Shown one piece after another: positions 10,242 through 19,483 of a DNA stretch of 64,000 nt (position 1 is the first letter of the stretch; every line of letters starts with the position of its first letter). Location: assembly GCA_947475465.1 (NCBI GenBank), contig CANJLK010000002.1, forward strand, positions 101,132-165,131, written 5' to 3'. The notes under the pieces were generated by a model, which worked only from the letters and a program-made list of their open reading frames with translations, searched no databases and had not been told where the DNA came from. Source of the DNA: Caulobacteraceae bacterium. GTDB lineage: Bacteria > Pseudomonadota > Alphaproteobacteria > Caulobacterales > Caulobacteraceae. The position numbers were made by a program, and so were the translations under genes.

Positions 10242-10310
10242 CGCTCAACTCTCTCGCGCAGCCAAGAAGGGGCGCCCGGATGTCCAGGCTTGGCCGCGAA
10301 AGCGGGCCTT

Positions 10311-11510
10311 CTACTCCACCATATGGGGTGCGGTCGATGGTTGGTTGAGGGCCGAGAGCGCGACAATCAATACGCCAAGGGCGATCCACCACTCCTGCCA
10401 GATGCCGAAGTTGATCGCGCCGAACAGCAGATAGACCGCCGCGCAGGCCGCCGTGCCGGCCATGGCGGGCGCCGGCCTGGGCCTCGCCAGCCTCAGCAGG
10501 GTCACTCCCCAGAACGCCGCCAGGGCCACCGCGCCGACCGCGCCCAGCTCCAGCCAGACCTGCAGGGCGCCGTCGTGAGGATGGAGCTGAATGCCCGGGG
10601 CGAACATCCGGCTGGCGTCCAGGCCCCAGCCGCGCAGCGGCTTGTCGCGGATCCAGTCGATGGCGTGGCTCCAGTAGCCCATGCGCTCAGCGTAGGAGAG
10701 CGGGATGGCGCTCTGGATGGCCCCGTAGTCGGCGAAATGGCGAACGGCCCAGACCAGGAGCGGCGCGGCCAGGAAGAAGGCCGCCGCGAATACGGCCATG
10801 ATGCGAGGCAGGGCGGTCGGCCACCGCCAGGCCGCCAGGCCTACCAATGGCGCCAGGACCAGGGCGATGACCGGGGCGTCGGACTTGAAGGCGATCGCCG
10901 CCGCGCCGGCGCCCGCCACCATGGCCAAAGCCAGCCAGGGCCGCAGCCGGGCCGGCGCGCCTAGGGCCACCAGGGGCAGCAGCGCGGTCATAACAAAGGT
11001 GGCGTGGCCCAGCTTGGCCTCGGCGATATCCTGGCGCATGGGCGAATAGGCGACCCCCCGCAGGGACTGGTAGAGCGCCCCGCGCGTCGCGGTCTCGGCG
11101 ATCAGGATCGCGCCGAAGATTCCAAAGCCCCAGGCGAAGACGGCCAGCGCCCGACGCTTGCCCGGCTCGTCGGCCCGGCGCGCGGCGCAGATCAGGCTCC
11201 AGAACACCGGCAGTTCGAGCGCCAGCTTGAGAATGCCGCTGTTCCCCGCCGAGGCGGGATGAAACGGGCTCCAGGTGGTCGAAACAGCCGCCCAGATCAG
11301 GCCGGCGAACAGCACGATCAGGCCGGGCCTATCCTCGTCGGTGATGCGCACCGCCGGCAGCGTTAGCAGACCGCCCAATGCGACCAGGGCCGCGAAACCC
11401 TTGGGGGCCAGCCAGGCGAACAACGGGGTGGCTCCGGCGATCACCGTGAGGACCCAGCCGCACCAGATCGCCAGGCGCCCAGGACCGGGCGCGGCGCCGG
11501 CCGTCGTCAT
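10311..11510 (-). CDS. O-antigen ligase/polymerase-like membrane protein
   Basis: A 399-residue polytopic membrane protein with about ten hydrophobic helices. A large periplasmic loop near residues 230-300 contains YAERMGYWSHAIDWI, GWGLDASRMF and HPHDGALQVWLELG. This resembles the WaaL/Wzy_C family, which joins or polymerises surface polysaccharide; the HPHN-like loop motif is the best evidence. ATG 11510 overlaps the gor stop as ATGA, indicating translational coupling. It could act on lipopolysaccharide, holdfast or capsule glycans; no other glycan gene is adjacent apart from glmU upstream. Confidence 0.75.
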   Translation of the reverse strand: MTTAGAAPGPGRLAIWCGWVLTVIAGATPLFAWLAPKGFAALVALGGLLTLPAVRITDEDRPGLIVLFAGLIWAAVSTTWSPFHPASAGNSGILKLALELPVFWSLICAARRADEPGKRRALAVFAWGFGIFGAILIAETATRGALYQSLRGVAYSPMRQDIAEAKLGHATFVMTALLPLVALGAPARLRPWLALAMVAGAGAAAIAFKSDAPVIALVLAPLVGLAAWRWPTALPRIMAVFAAAFFLAAPLLVWAVRHFADYGAIQSAIPLSYAERMGYWSHAIDWIRDKPLRGWGLDASRMFAPGIQLHPHDGALQVWLELGAVGAVALAAFWGVTLLRLARPRPAPAMAGTAACAAVYLLFGAINFGIWQEWWIALGVLIVALSALNQPSTAPHMVE

Positions 11511-12880
11511 ACCGTCAGGCCGAGCGGCACGTGCTTCTCGCGCATGGTGACCAGTTCCTCGGCCAGCGTCGGATGGACCGCGCAGGTGGAATCCCACTGC
11601 GCCTTTGTGACCCCCATCTTCATGGCGATGGCGGCCATCTGGATAATCTCCGGCGAGTCCGGGGCCACCACATGGCAGCCGACGATCTTCTCGCTGGCGC
11701 AGTCCACCACCAGCTTCATGAGGCAGCGCTCGTCGGCCCCGGTGAAGGTGTATTTCATGGCCCGGAACCGGGCGAGGTAGATGTCGACCTTGCCGTACTG
11801 CTTGCGCGCATCGGCCTCCGACAGGCCAACCGAGCCGATTGGAGGCTGGGAGAACACCGCCGAAGCGACCATCTCGTGGTCGAAGGACGTCGGTTGGTCG
11901 TGGAAGACCGTGCGGGCGAATGCCTCCCCTTCGCGGATCGCCACCGGCGTCAGGTTGATGCGGTCGGTGACGTCGCCCACTGCCCAGATGTTCTCGACGT
12001 TGGTGCGGGAATAGCTATCAACCACCACCGCGCCATTGTCCTTCAGCGTCACGCCGGCGGTCTCCAAGCCCAGCCCCTGCGAATAGGGCTCCCGGCCCAC
12101 CGCGAACATCACCACGTCGCTCTCGCATTCATGGTCGTTGGAGAAGCGGCTGGTCAGGCCCGTGGGAGATTTCTCTACGGCGATGTGCTGGGCGCCAAGG
12201 ATCACCTTGATCCCGCGCTTTTCCAGTTCTTCGGTCAGGTGGCTGCGCACGTCGTCGTCAAAACCGCGCAGGATGTTGGGGCCCCGGTGGACCAGGGTCG
12301 TCTCGACACCCAGGCCATTGAAGATGCCGGCGAACTCGACGGCGATGTAGCCACCGCCGGCGATCACGATGCGCTTGGGCAGTTCGGCCAGATGGAAGGC
12401 TTCGTTCGACGAGATGGCGTGCTCCACGCCCGGCAGGTCCCGCGGCATCCAGGGCCGACCGCCCGTGGCGATCAGCACCTTGTCGGTGGTCACCGGCCCA
12501 CGCCCCTCGATCTCGACCGTGTGGGCGTCGATCAGCCGGGCCTTGCCGTGGATCAGTTCGGCGCCGGCGTTTTGCAGGTTGCGGACATAGATCCCCGAGA
12601 GTCTGGCGATCTCCTTGTCCTTCTCGGCCAGGAAGGCCGGCCAGTCGAACCGGGCGTCGCTGAGCGTCCAGCCATAGCCCTTAGATGTCTTGAAATGATG
12701 TGCGAATTCCGATGCATAGACCATGAACTTCTTCGGCACGCAGCCGCGGATCACGCAGGTCCCGCCGACCCTGTCCTCCTCGGCCACCGCCACCGTCGCG
12801 CCGGACATGGCGGCCACCCGTGCCGCGCGCACCCCGCCGGATCCCGCGCCGATGACGAACAGGTCGTAGTCGTAAGCCAT
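11507..12880 (-). CDS. gor: Glutathione-disulfide reductase
   Basis: A 457-residue FAD-dependent cytosolic enzyme that regenerates reduced glutathione with NADPH. The FAD motif GAGSGGVRAAR, redox-active GGTCVIRGCVPKK near residue 42, NAD(P)-binding GGGYIAVEFAG, VGREP and the C-terminal HPTLAEELVTM (active-site His) are all present. GGGAG precedes the ATG. It is 11 bases from the end of rpiA and overlaps the next gene by four bases. A GPx and a GST are also in the window, so the glutathione supply is coherent. Confidence 0.96.
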   Translation of the reverse strand: MAYDYDLFVIGAGSGGVRAARVAAMSGATVAVAEEDRVGGTCVIRGCVPKKFMVYASEFAHHFKTSKGYGWTLSDARFDWPAFLAEKDKEIARLSGIYVRNLQNAGAELIHGKARLIDAHTVEIEGRGPVTTDKVLIATGGRPWMPRDLPGVEHAISSNEAFHLAELPKRIVIAGGGYIAVEFAGIFNGLGVETTLVHRGPNILRGFDDDVRSHLTEELEKRGIKVILGAQHIAVEKSPTGLTSRFSNDHECESDVVMFAVGREPYSQGLGLETAGVTLKDNGAVVVDSYSRTNVENIWAVGDVTDRINLTPVAIREGEAFARTVFHDQPTSFDHEMVASAVFSQPPIGSVGLSEADARKQYGKVDIYLARFRAMKYTFTGADERCLMKLVVDCASEKIVGCHVVAPDSPEIIQMAAIAMKMGVTKAQWDSTCAVHPTLAEELVTMREKHVPLGLTV

Positions 12881-12891
12881 CCAGGGCTCCC

Positions 12892-13575
12892 TTAGGGTTC
12901 GAGCCGCGACACGCCGTCAGGCCCGCCGATCAGCGCCAGGTCGGCCAGGTCTAGGAACAGGCCGTGGTCGACGACGCCCGTCACGCTCTTCAGCGCAAAG
13001 GCCACCGCCGCGGGCTCCGCGATCGCGCCGCAGGCCGCGTCATAGATATAGTTGCCGTTGTCGGTCAGCACCGGCGCGCCGGCCCTCATCCGGAGCCTCG
13101 GGGCGACCCCGATGTCGTTCTCCACCAGCGCGTCGCAGATGCGCAGGGCCGTGGTCTTGTGGCCAAAGGGGACCACCTCGATAGGCAGGGGAAAGGCGCC
13201 CAGCACCGCGACACGCTTGGCGGCGTCGGCGATGACCACGCAGCGCTTCGAGGCCTCCCACACCAGCTTCTCGCGCAGTAGGGCCGCCCCCCCGCCCTTG
13301 ATCAGGGAAAGCCCCGGACCGATCTCGTCGGCGCCGTCCACGGTGAGGTCGATCTCACGGGTCTCGCCCAGTTCGGCGATCTTCAGGCCAAGGCCCTGGG
13401 CCAGGGCCGCGGTCGCCGCGGAGGTGGCGACGCAGGTGACGCCAGGATTGCGCGCCGCCAGGGCCTTGACGAACCATGCGGCCGTCGAGCCCGTCCCCAG
13501 CCCCACCACCATGCCGGCCTCGACCAGGGCCGCGGCGGCCTCGCCGGCGGCCTGCTTCTGCTGATCGGCGCTCAT
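12892..13575 (-). CDS. rpiA: Ribose-5-phosphate isomerase A
   Basis: A 227-residue enzyme interconverting ribose 5-phosphate and ribulose 5-phosphate in the pentose phosphate pathway. The signatures [29 protein letters not shown] with catalytic Asp residues, and [13 protein letters not shown] are clear. Frame-open sequence extends upstream, but ATG 13575, which overlaps the glmU stop as ATGA, gives the normal length. The neighbours glmU and gor are on the same strand with near-zero spacing. Confidence 0.95.
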   Translation of the reverse strand: MSADQQKQAAGEAAAALVEAGMVVGLGTGSTAAWFVKALAARNPGVTCVATSAATAALAQGLGLKIAELGETREIDLTVDGADEIGPGLSLIKGGGAALLREKLVWEASKRCVVIADAAKRVAVLGAFPLPIEVVPFGHKTTALRICDALVENDIGVAPRLRMRAGAPVLTDNGNYIYDAACGAIAEPAAVAFALKSVTGVVDHGLFLDLADLALIGGPDGVSRLEP

Positions 13576-14921
13576 TTGACAGCCTTTCCCGCCCGCTTCT
13601 TCGCCCGGAAGGCGGCGGCCCATCCCGGCCTTTCGCTTTGCATCCCGCGCTCCAGGGCCAACGCGTCGGCCGCCACGTCGCGGGTCAGCACCGAGCCGGA
13701 GCCCGTATAGGCCCCGGCCCCGATGGTCAGGGGCGCCACCAGCGAGGAGTTGGAGCCCACGAAGGCGCCCGCCCCGATGTGGGTCTCAAACTTGTCGAAG
13801 CCGTCGTAGTTGCAGAAGATCGTGCCCGCGCCGATGTTCGCGCCCGCGCCGACCGTGCCGTCGCCCAGATAGCTCAGGTGATTGGCCTTGGCGCCCTTGC
13901 CCACGGCCACCTTCTTGACCTCGACGAAATTGCCGATGTGGGCGTCCTCGCCGATGTCGGCGCCGGGACGCAGCCGCGCATAGGGGCCGATGAGCGCCCC
14001 GGACCGCACATGGGCGCCTTCCAGGTGGCTGAAGGCGCGGATCACAGCGGCTGTCTCCACGGCCACGCCCGGGGCGAAGACCACGAACTGCTCGATTGTG
14101 GCTCCGGCGGCGATCTTCGTGTCGAAGCTGAAGTGCACGGTATCCGGGGCCAGCATGGCCACGCCTTCGGCCAGGAACCGGGCGCGCTGGCGCTTCTGGA
14201 ACACCGCCTCCGCCTGGGCAAGTTGCATGGGCGTGTCGCAGCCCATGACCGCCTCTTCCGGGGCGATGAAAGCCTTCACCCGGGCCTCGTCGCCGGTGGC
14301 CAGGGCGACGATCTCGGTCAGGTAGTACTCACCCTTGGCGTTGTTGTTGGTGGTCCGCGATAGCCAGCCGAACAGCGCCGACTTGGAGGCGCAGAGCATG
14401 CCCGCGTAGCAGGCCTTGACCGCCAACTCCTGCGCCGTGGCCTCCTTGGGCTCGACGATGCGGATCACGTGGCCGTCTGCGCCGCGTATCAGCCGGCCAT
14501 AGAGCAGTGCGTCCTTTGGCTCGAAGCCCAGCAGGGCCAGGTCGACCCCCTCGCCGCGCATGGCGAACAACGGCTCCAGGTCGGCGGGCAGCAGAAGCGG
14601 GCAGTCGGCGTTGGTGACCATGACGTCGCCGTCGAAGCCATCCAGGGCGGCCTCCGCGGCCATCACCGCATGGCCGGTGCCCATGGGCGGGTCCTGCAGA
14701 GCCACGGCGCCCTCGCCCAGCCGACGCACCACCAGGTCGCGCACCGCCGGGCTGTGATTGCCCACCACAACGACGATCCGTTCGCAGCCCGAGGCCTCCA
14801 CGGTGTCGATCACCCGGTCCAGCAGGGTGCGGCCACCCACCTTGTGCAGCACCTTCGGCAGCGGCGACTTCATCCGGGTGCCTTGGCCGGCGGCCAGGAT
14901 CACAGCGGCGCGTGCGGTCAT
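13572..14921 (-). CDS. glmU: Bifunctional UDP-GlcNAc pyrophosphorylase / GlcN-1-P acetyltransferase
   Basis: A 449-residue cytosolic enzyme that makes UDP-GlcNAc for peptidoglycan and lipopolysaccharide. The N-terminal uridylyltransferase domain (to about residue 225) has [22 protein letters not shown] and DPPMGTGHA. The C-terminal left-handed beta-helix acetyltransferase domain has hexapeptide repeats, [31 protein letters not shown] and [13 protein letters not shown]. It is the first gene of the minus-strand run glmU-rpiA-gor-ligase-DAHP synthase and shares a 159-base divergent region with gph. Confidence 0.97.
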   Translation of the reverse strand: MTARAAVILAAGQGTRMKSPLPKVLHKVGGRTLLDRVIDTVEASGCERIVVVVGNHSPAVRDLVVRRLGEGAVALQDPPMGTGHAVMAAEAALDGFDGDVMVTNADCPLLLPADLEPLFAMRGEGVDLALLGFEPKDALLYGRLIRGADGHVIRIVEPKEATAQELAVKACYAGMLCASKSALFGWLSRTTNNNAKGEYYLTEIVALATGDEARVKAFIAPEEAVMGCDTPMQLAQAEAVFQKRQRARFLAEGVAMLAPDTVHFSFDTKIAAGATIEQFVVFAPGVAVETAAVIRAFSHLEGAHVRSGALIGPYARLRPGADIGEDAHIGNFVEVKKVAVGKGAKANHLSYLGDGTVGAGANIGAGTIFCNYDGFDKFETHIGAGAFVGSNSSLVAPLTIGAGAYTGSGSVLTRDVAADALALERGMQSERPGWAAAFRAKKRAGKAVK

Positions 14922-15043
14922 CTTGGGCGTCCCTTCCCCCGAACTCTCCAGCGAGTCATCGGACTTGCCGCGAGGCTTACCAAGCCTTGGCGCCGGGCGC
15001 GAGAAGGCGCTAGCGTCCGGGCTTGTCCGGAGGGCTTCTTTTC

Positions 15044-15091
15044 ATGATCCGTCGTGCGTCCGCCGCCGTCCTGTCGACCCATGGGGGCTGA
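15044..15091 (+). other. Possible 15-residue leader ORF overlapping the gph start
   Basis: ATG 15044 has GGAGG ten bases upstream and opens a 15-codon frame whose TGA lies eight bases inside gph, overlapping its ATG at 15081. No comparable ribosome site is seen directly before the gph ATG. Terminating ribosomes could therefore reinitiate at gph. The alternative is that gph simply uses GTG 15054. Confidence 0.3.
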
Positions 15092-15788
15092 ACTCGCCGG
15101 CGCCGTGATCGCCTTCGACCTGGACGGGACCCTGGTCGACAGCGCCCCGGACCTGGTCGCCACCCTCAATGTCCTGCTCGCGGAAGAGGGCCTGCCGCCG
15201 CTGCCCATGCGCGAGGCCCGCCAATTCATCGGACGCGGCGCCAAGTGGCTGGTGGAACGTGGATTCCAGGCCGCCAACACCCCGCTCAGGGCCGAGCGGG
15301 TCGAGCCCCTGTTCCATCGGTTCCTCGCGCACTACGAGGCCCATATCGCCGACGAGAGCCGCCCCTTCCCGGGCGTCGTCGAGGCGCTTGAGGCGCTGAA
15401 GGCCGACGGCGCCAGGCTGGCGGTCTGCACCAACAAGCTCACCGGCCTCTCCACCCGGCTGCTGGACGCCCTCGACCTCAGCCGCCACTTCGACGCGGTC
15501 ATCGGCGCCGACCTGGCGCCGGCCGCAAAGCCCGACCCACGCCATCTCGAGGTCGCCGTGGCCGCGGCGGGCGGTCAGATGTCGAAGGCGATCATGGTCG
15601 GCGACGCGGCCACCGACGCCGGCGCGGCCCGGGCGGCGCGGACGCCGCTGATCCTGGTGAGCTTCGGCTACACCGAAGTTCCCGCCGCCGACCTGAAGCC
15701 CGATGTCCTGATCGATCACTTCGACGCCCTGCCCGCCGCCTGCTCGCGGCTGCTCGGCGCTTGCGAGCCCCGGTCCGGCGGGCTATAG
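15081..15788 (+). CDS. gph: Phosphoglycolate phosphatase-type HAD hydrolase
   Basis: A 235-residue HAD-superfamily phosphatase. Motif I FDLDGTLVDSAPDL, motif II CTNKLTG, motif III Lys in AAKPDPRHLEVAV and motif IV MVGDAATDAGAAR are all present, and the cap domain lies between residues 20 and 80. The arrangement fits Gph, which removes 2-phosphoglycolate arising from DNA repair. ATG 15081 gives the usual N-terminus. GTG 15054 is an alternative, and an overlapping leader ORF may drive translation. tRNA-Val follows 42 bases downstream. Confidence 0.88.
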   Translation: MGAELAGAVIAFDLDGTLVDSAPDLVATLNVLLAEEGLPPLPMREARQFIGRGAKWLVERGFQAANTPLRAERVEPLFHRFLAHYEAHIADESRPFPGVVEALEALKADGARLAVCTNKLTGLSTRLLDALDLSRHFDAVIGADLAPAAKPDPRHLEVAVAAAGGQMSKAIMVGDAATDAGAARAARTPLILVSFGYTEVPAADLKPDVLIDHFDALPAACSRLLGACEPRSGGL

Positions 15789-15830
15789 GCCCCATCCTTC
15801 GCAGGGGCGCCATCTGGCCCCGGCGCCGGC

Positions 15831-15905
15831 GGATGCGTAGCTCAGCGGGAGAGCACCTCGTTCACACCGAGGGGGTCACAGGTTCAATCCCTGTCGCATC
15901 CACCA
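15831..15905 (+). tRNA. tRNA-Val (anticodon CAC)
   Basis: A full cloverleaf: acceptor GGATGCG/CGCATCC, D-stem GCTC/GAGC, anticodon stem CCTCG/CGAGG with loop TTCACAC, T-arm ACAGG-TTCAATC-CCTGT, discriminator A and encoded CCA. Confidence 0.97.
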
Positions 15906-16157
15906 TTCTTTTACCAAGCAAATTAGATGCTTGATGCACCGACACGCTTGAGAGCTCGGCACAAAATTTGCCTCCGGATACCAGATAAATGCCCGGCGGG
16001 CGGAACTCGGGTATCGCTTTGAGCCAACCACGCGGCTCAGCGATGCGGGCTTTGGAATCCGCCGAGCGGTCTTCGGTCAGAGAAGGATTCGGGTTTGTGG
16101 GGCCGTTCACGCTCTGACAGGGTGGAGCCGCGCTTGAGCGCGAGGGGGATGGTGCCG

Positions 16158-16484
16158 ATGAAACGGAGCTTCGTGGTTTGTGGCCTCCTGCTTTTGATGG
16201 CGAACGCCGTTCATGCAGAAGAGGCCAAGCCAAAATCCAACCTCTTTGCGAGAGCCAATGTCTTGAGCAAGAACGCGCTGAGCATCACCATCCGCCATAG
16301 CCAATGGGGGGAGAAGAGCGCGTATCAATTCGCCTCGGATCATTGCGCCACATTCGGGAAGTTGGCGGTGCGTACGAGCAGCAGCATCGGGATAGGCTCG
16401 GACAGCACGACGACGTGGATATGTCAGGAACCGCCAAAGGCCGATGCAACGAGCCCGGCGCCTCCCCAGCCCGCGCCCCACTGA
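16158..16484 (+). CDS. Small exported hypothetical protein
   Basis: A 108-residue protein with a clear signal peptide (MKRSFVVCGLLLLMANAVHA, cleavage near AHA-EE), hence probably periplasmic. The mature part has ASDHCATFGKLAV around residue 60 and a second cysteine in TTWICQEPP, which could form one disulfide. The C-terminus is Pro-rich. The family is not recognised with certainty. ATG 16158 is chosen because GAGGGGG precedes it at workable spacing; an ATG nine bases upstream is too close to that site. It is isolated between tRNA-Val and a 505-base gap. Confidence 0.65.
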   Translation: MKRSFVVCGLLLLMANAVHAEEAKPKSNLFARANVLSKNALSITIRHSQWGEKSAYQFASDHCATFGKLAVRTSSSIGIGSDSTTTWICQEPPKADATSPAPPQPAPH

Positions 16485-16509
16485 CCGAGGGGATACTCCT
16501 AAGAGGGGT

Positions 16510-16719
16510 TCAACCCTCGCCGTGCGGCAGGTCGCCCTTCTTGATCGGACCGGCCGCACTGAGCCGCGCTTTCAACCCACTGAGACGAGCCCACGCGACT
16601 GCCAGGTCGTAGTCAAGCACGCCCTCGGCTTCCCAGAGTTGGTCCCACTGCCATTGCCATTGCCGCGTCGGCCCCCGGATGTTGACCGCGACCGAAACGA
16701 CGGCGTGGAGGCCGGTTTT
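16510..16719 (-). pseudogene. Possible remnant of a coding sequence lacking a start
   Basis: On the minus strand the frame ending at TGA 16510-16512 reads a natural-looking stretch with a Trp-rich run (WQWQWDQLWEAEG) followed by DYDLAVAWARLSGLK and a charged tail. Third codon positions are about three-quarters GC. I see no ATG with a ribosome site; only an internal GTG would give a 36-residue product. It may be the 3' remnant of a lost gene, or chance in GC-rich DNA. Confidence 0.22.
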
Positions 16720-16829
16720 GACCGATCGGGGCCCCGGCCTTGCCCCGTTGGCCGACGAGCGGGCGCCGGGACTTGCTGCATTGCGGAACGGCGACCCTGG
16801 CCTTATCGCTAGAAAAACTGCGTTTAGTT

Positions 16830-16854
16830 AACTCCTATCGCTGAAATAGGAGTT
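16830..16854. promoter_or_regulatory. Perfect 9-bp inverted repeat, candidate operator
   Basis: AACTCCTAT and ATAGGAGTT flank a 7-base spacer, 135 bases before the receptor ATG in otherwise AT-rich sequence. A 25-base perfect dyad is typical of a TetR- or GntR-type operator. It is followed by TTGTTTG rather than a clean T-run, so a terminator is less likely. Confidence 0.5.
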
Positions 16855-16989
16855 TGTTTGTTGGCGCATGACCCGCGCCGTCGGCCCCATCGCGACGGCT
16901 TCCTCCCCGAAGCCGTCCGCCGCGCTCGCGGCGGCAGGGATCGGCCGGTGGGCGGGACAGGGCGCCGGAGCGATATCGGGGGTACGAAG

Positions 16990-19467
16990 ATGGCTCATTC
17001 GAATTCAAGAACCGCGCTTGCGCGCCTGGGATACACCGTCGCGGCGCTGACGCTGGCCGGTGCGACAGCGTCGGCGGCCGCCGAGGCCGCCAAGCCTACC
17101 GAGGTCGGCGAACTGGTGGTCACCGGCGTGCGGGGTAAGCCGCGCACCGTGATTGACAGCCCGACGCCCATCGACGTGATCGGCGCGACCGAGCTAAGCC
17201 AGACCGGCCGGGCCGGCGCCTTCCAGGCCCTGCAGACCCTGGTGCCCTCCTTCAACCTGCCCGCCCGGGCCGGCGGCGGCACCTCGACGGTGATCTCGAC
17301 GGGCGGCCTGCGCGGCCTCAACCCCGACCAGACCCTGGTGCTGGTGAACGGCAAGCGCCGGCACAAGACCGCGCTGATCAACTCGGTCTCGTCGCTCTAC
17401 AACGGCTCCGTGCCGGCCGACCTGGATCTGATCCCATCGTCCTCCATCAACCGCATCGAAGTCCTGCGTGACGGCGCCGCGGCCCAATACGGCTCCGACG
17501 CCATCGCAGGCGTGGTCAACATCATCCTGAAGGACAACGAGGGCGGCTCGGTCAGTTCGACCTACGGCCAGAACATCGACCGCCACGACGGCGCCCTGCT
17601 GCAGGTTCTTGGCAACTATGGCCTCAAGCTTGGCGACACCGGCTTCCTGAACCTCTCCATCGCCACCAAGGACCAAGCGCTCTCCAATCGCGCGATCCCG
17701 GTGGCCTCAACGGTGCAGATCTATCCCAAGCTGGTGCCGTCGGGCCTGCCCGATCCGCGCGAACTGACCGTCAACCGGCTGGTGACCCTGAACTCGGGTG
17801 TCCTGCCGCAATGGGGCGTCAACGTCGGCTACAACGGACATGTGGACCTGAGCAGCGCCGTGCAGCTCTACTCGTTCGCCACGGCCAGCCGCCGCGTCAG
17901 CGACTTGCCCTTCACTTTCCGCTCGCCCAACAACGTCAACACCATCCCGCAGATCTATCCGGAGGGCTTCCGCCCCGATGAGGTGATCACCGAGTTCGAT
18001 GGTGAGATCGCGGTCGGGCTGAAGGGCGAGATCGCCGGCTGGGCGTGGGATCTTTCCACCACCTACGGCGGCGAACGGGCCAATCTCAACACCTCTCAAT
18101 CTCTGAACGCCAGCCTTGGCCCGACGAGTCCGACAACCTTCCACGTGGGGGCGCTGCAGTCCGGCGAATGGGTCAATTCCCTCGACCTGACGCGCGGCTT
18201 CACCCTCGCCAGCGGGGGCGATCTGCAGCTGTCGGCCGGCCTGCAGCATAGGCGCGAGACCTATATCGTGGATGCCGGAGACCCCAACAGCTACGCCGCC
18301 GGGCCTTATGTGATTCCGGCTGGACAACCCTTCGCCGGCCAGCGGCCCGCCACCGGCGCCCAGGCGACGCCGGGGTTCCAGCCGGCGGACACCAGCAGCT
18401 CCTCGCGCAACAACTACGCGGCCTATGGCGAGGTCGGCTACACCCCGATCAAGAAGCTCTTCCTGGGCGCCGCGGTCCGTTACGAGGACTATGACGACGC
18501 CTCGGGCGATACCGTGGTGGGCAAGGTCAACGGCCGCTACGAGCTGACAGACTGGCTCGCGGTCCGCGGGGCGGCCTCCACCGGCTTCCGCGCGCCGGGT
18601 CTGGCACAGGAGCACTACGCCGCCAGTTCGAGCCAGTTCCGGCTGGTGAACAACGTCCTCAACCTGCTGCTGATCAAGACCCTACCGGTGGATTCGCCCC
18701 AGGCGGTCGCCCTGGGGGCCAAGCCCCTGAAGCCGGAGAAGTCCAAGAACTACAGCCTGGGCGTCACCCTGCAGCCGGCGCCGGCGCTCAACATCACCAT
18801 CGACGCCTACCAGATCGCTGTCGACGGGCGCATCGCCATCACCAGCACGCTCACGGGCGCGGCGGTGAGCAACATCCTGATCGCCAAGGGCCTCTCTGGC
18901 GACCTGAGCGCCCAGTACTACACCAACGCCATCGACACCGAGACCAAGGGCCTCGACGTGGTCGCCACCTGGCGCCACGACTTCGACCGCTGGGGCGACC
19001 TGCGGGCGAGCGTCGGCTACAATTACAACGAGACCAAGATCAAGAGCATCATCGCCAACCCGCCCGAGCTGACGGCGCTGGGGCCGAGCCTGGTGCTCTT
19101 CGACCGGCTGAGTCAGGGCTTCCTCACGCAGGCGTTCCCGAAGGACAAGATCGCCATCGGCGCCAACTGGGCGGTGGGTCCCTTCAATGTAAACCTGCGC
19201 GAGACCCGGTTCGGCAAATATACGATCCTGCAGAACGCAGCGGCCAGCGACCGCAGCTTCGGCGCCGAATGGATCACCGACCTGGAACTGGCCTGGCACG
19301 CCACCAAGCGCGCCACCCTGGCGGTGGGGGCAAACAACCTGTTCAACGTCTATCCGGACGCCAACGGCATCTTCAACGCCACCACTGGCGCGGGCCAGTA
19401 TCCCGGCACCTCGCCTATCGGCTTCACCGGCGGTTCCTACTACGGTCGCATCCAGTGGGACTTCTGA
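16990..19467 (+). CDS. TonB-dependent receptor, first gene of acylase operon
   Basis: An 825-residue outer-membrane receptor. The signal peptide ([22 protein letters not shown]) is followed by TonB-box-like [10 protein letters not shown], plug motifs [12 protein letters not shown] and [27 protein letters not shown], and a barrel ending [10 protein letters not shown]...YYGRIQWDF. The [14 protein letters not shown] signature is that of the large iron-siderophore/nutrient receptor group of Caulobacter and Sphingomonas. The frame is open to 16858, but ATG 16990 starts the signal peptide. The acylase follows 16 bases downstream, so the imported compound is probably an amide related to it. Confidence 0.92.
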   Translation: MAHSNSRTALARLGYTVAALTLAGATASAAAEAAKPTEVGELVVTGVRGKPRTVIDSPTPIDVIGATELSQTGRAGAFQALQTLVPSFNLPARAGGGTSTVISTGGLRGLNPDQTLVLVNGKRRHKTALINSVSSLYNGSVPADLDLIPSSSINRIEVLRDGAAAQYGSDAIAGVVNIILKDNEGGSVSSTYGQNIDRHDGALLQVLGNYGLKLGDTGFLNLSIATKDQALSNRAIPVASTVQIYPKLVPSGLPDPRELTVNRLVTLNSGVLPQWGVNVGYNGHVDLSSAVQLYSFATASRRVSDLPFTFRSPNNVNTIPQIYPEGFRPDEVITEFDGEIAVGLKGEIAGWAWDLSTTYGGERANLNTSQSLNASLGPTSPTTFHVGALQSGEWVNSLDLTRGFTLASGGDLQLSAGLQHRRETYIVDAGDPNSYAAGPYVIPAGQPFAGQRPATGAQATPGFQPADTSSSSRNNYAAYGEVGYTPIKKLFLGAAVRYEDYDDASGDTVVGKVNGRYELTDWLAVRGAASTGFRAPGLAQEHYAASSSQFRLVNNVLNLLLIKTLPVDSPQAVALGAKPLKPEKSKNYSLGVTLQPAPALNITIDAYQIAVDGRIAITSTLTGAAVSNILIAKGLSGDLSAQYYTNAIDTETKGLDVVATWRHDFDRWGDLRASVGYNYNETKIKSIIANPPELTALGPSLVLFDRLSQGFLTQAFPKDKIAIGANWAVGPFNVNLRETRFGKYTILQNAAASDRSFGAEWITDLELAWHATKRATLAVGANNLFNVYPDANGIFNATTGAGQYPGTSPIGFTGGSYYGRIQWDF

Positions 19468-19483
19468 CCCGGAGCTGAACGGC

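Larger units (their letters stand above)
16485..16989. other. 505-base gap before receptor-acylase operon
   Basis: No complete gene is visible. On the minus strand a 5'-less open frame ending at 16510 looks protein-like (see the pseudogene entry). Near the right end, AT-rich sequence with a perfect 9-bp inverted repeat at 16830-16854 probably holds the operon's promoter and operator. The receptor frame stays open from 16858, but no signal peptide appears until ATG 16990. Confidence 0.6.

Noticed and set aside
15862..16233. Minus-strand 123-codon frame ending in ATGIEPVTPSV
   Set aside because: This ending is the familiar antisense translation of a tRNA T-arm; the frame overlaps tRNA-Val and lacks a start with a ribosome site.
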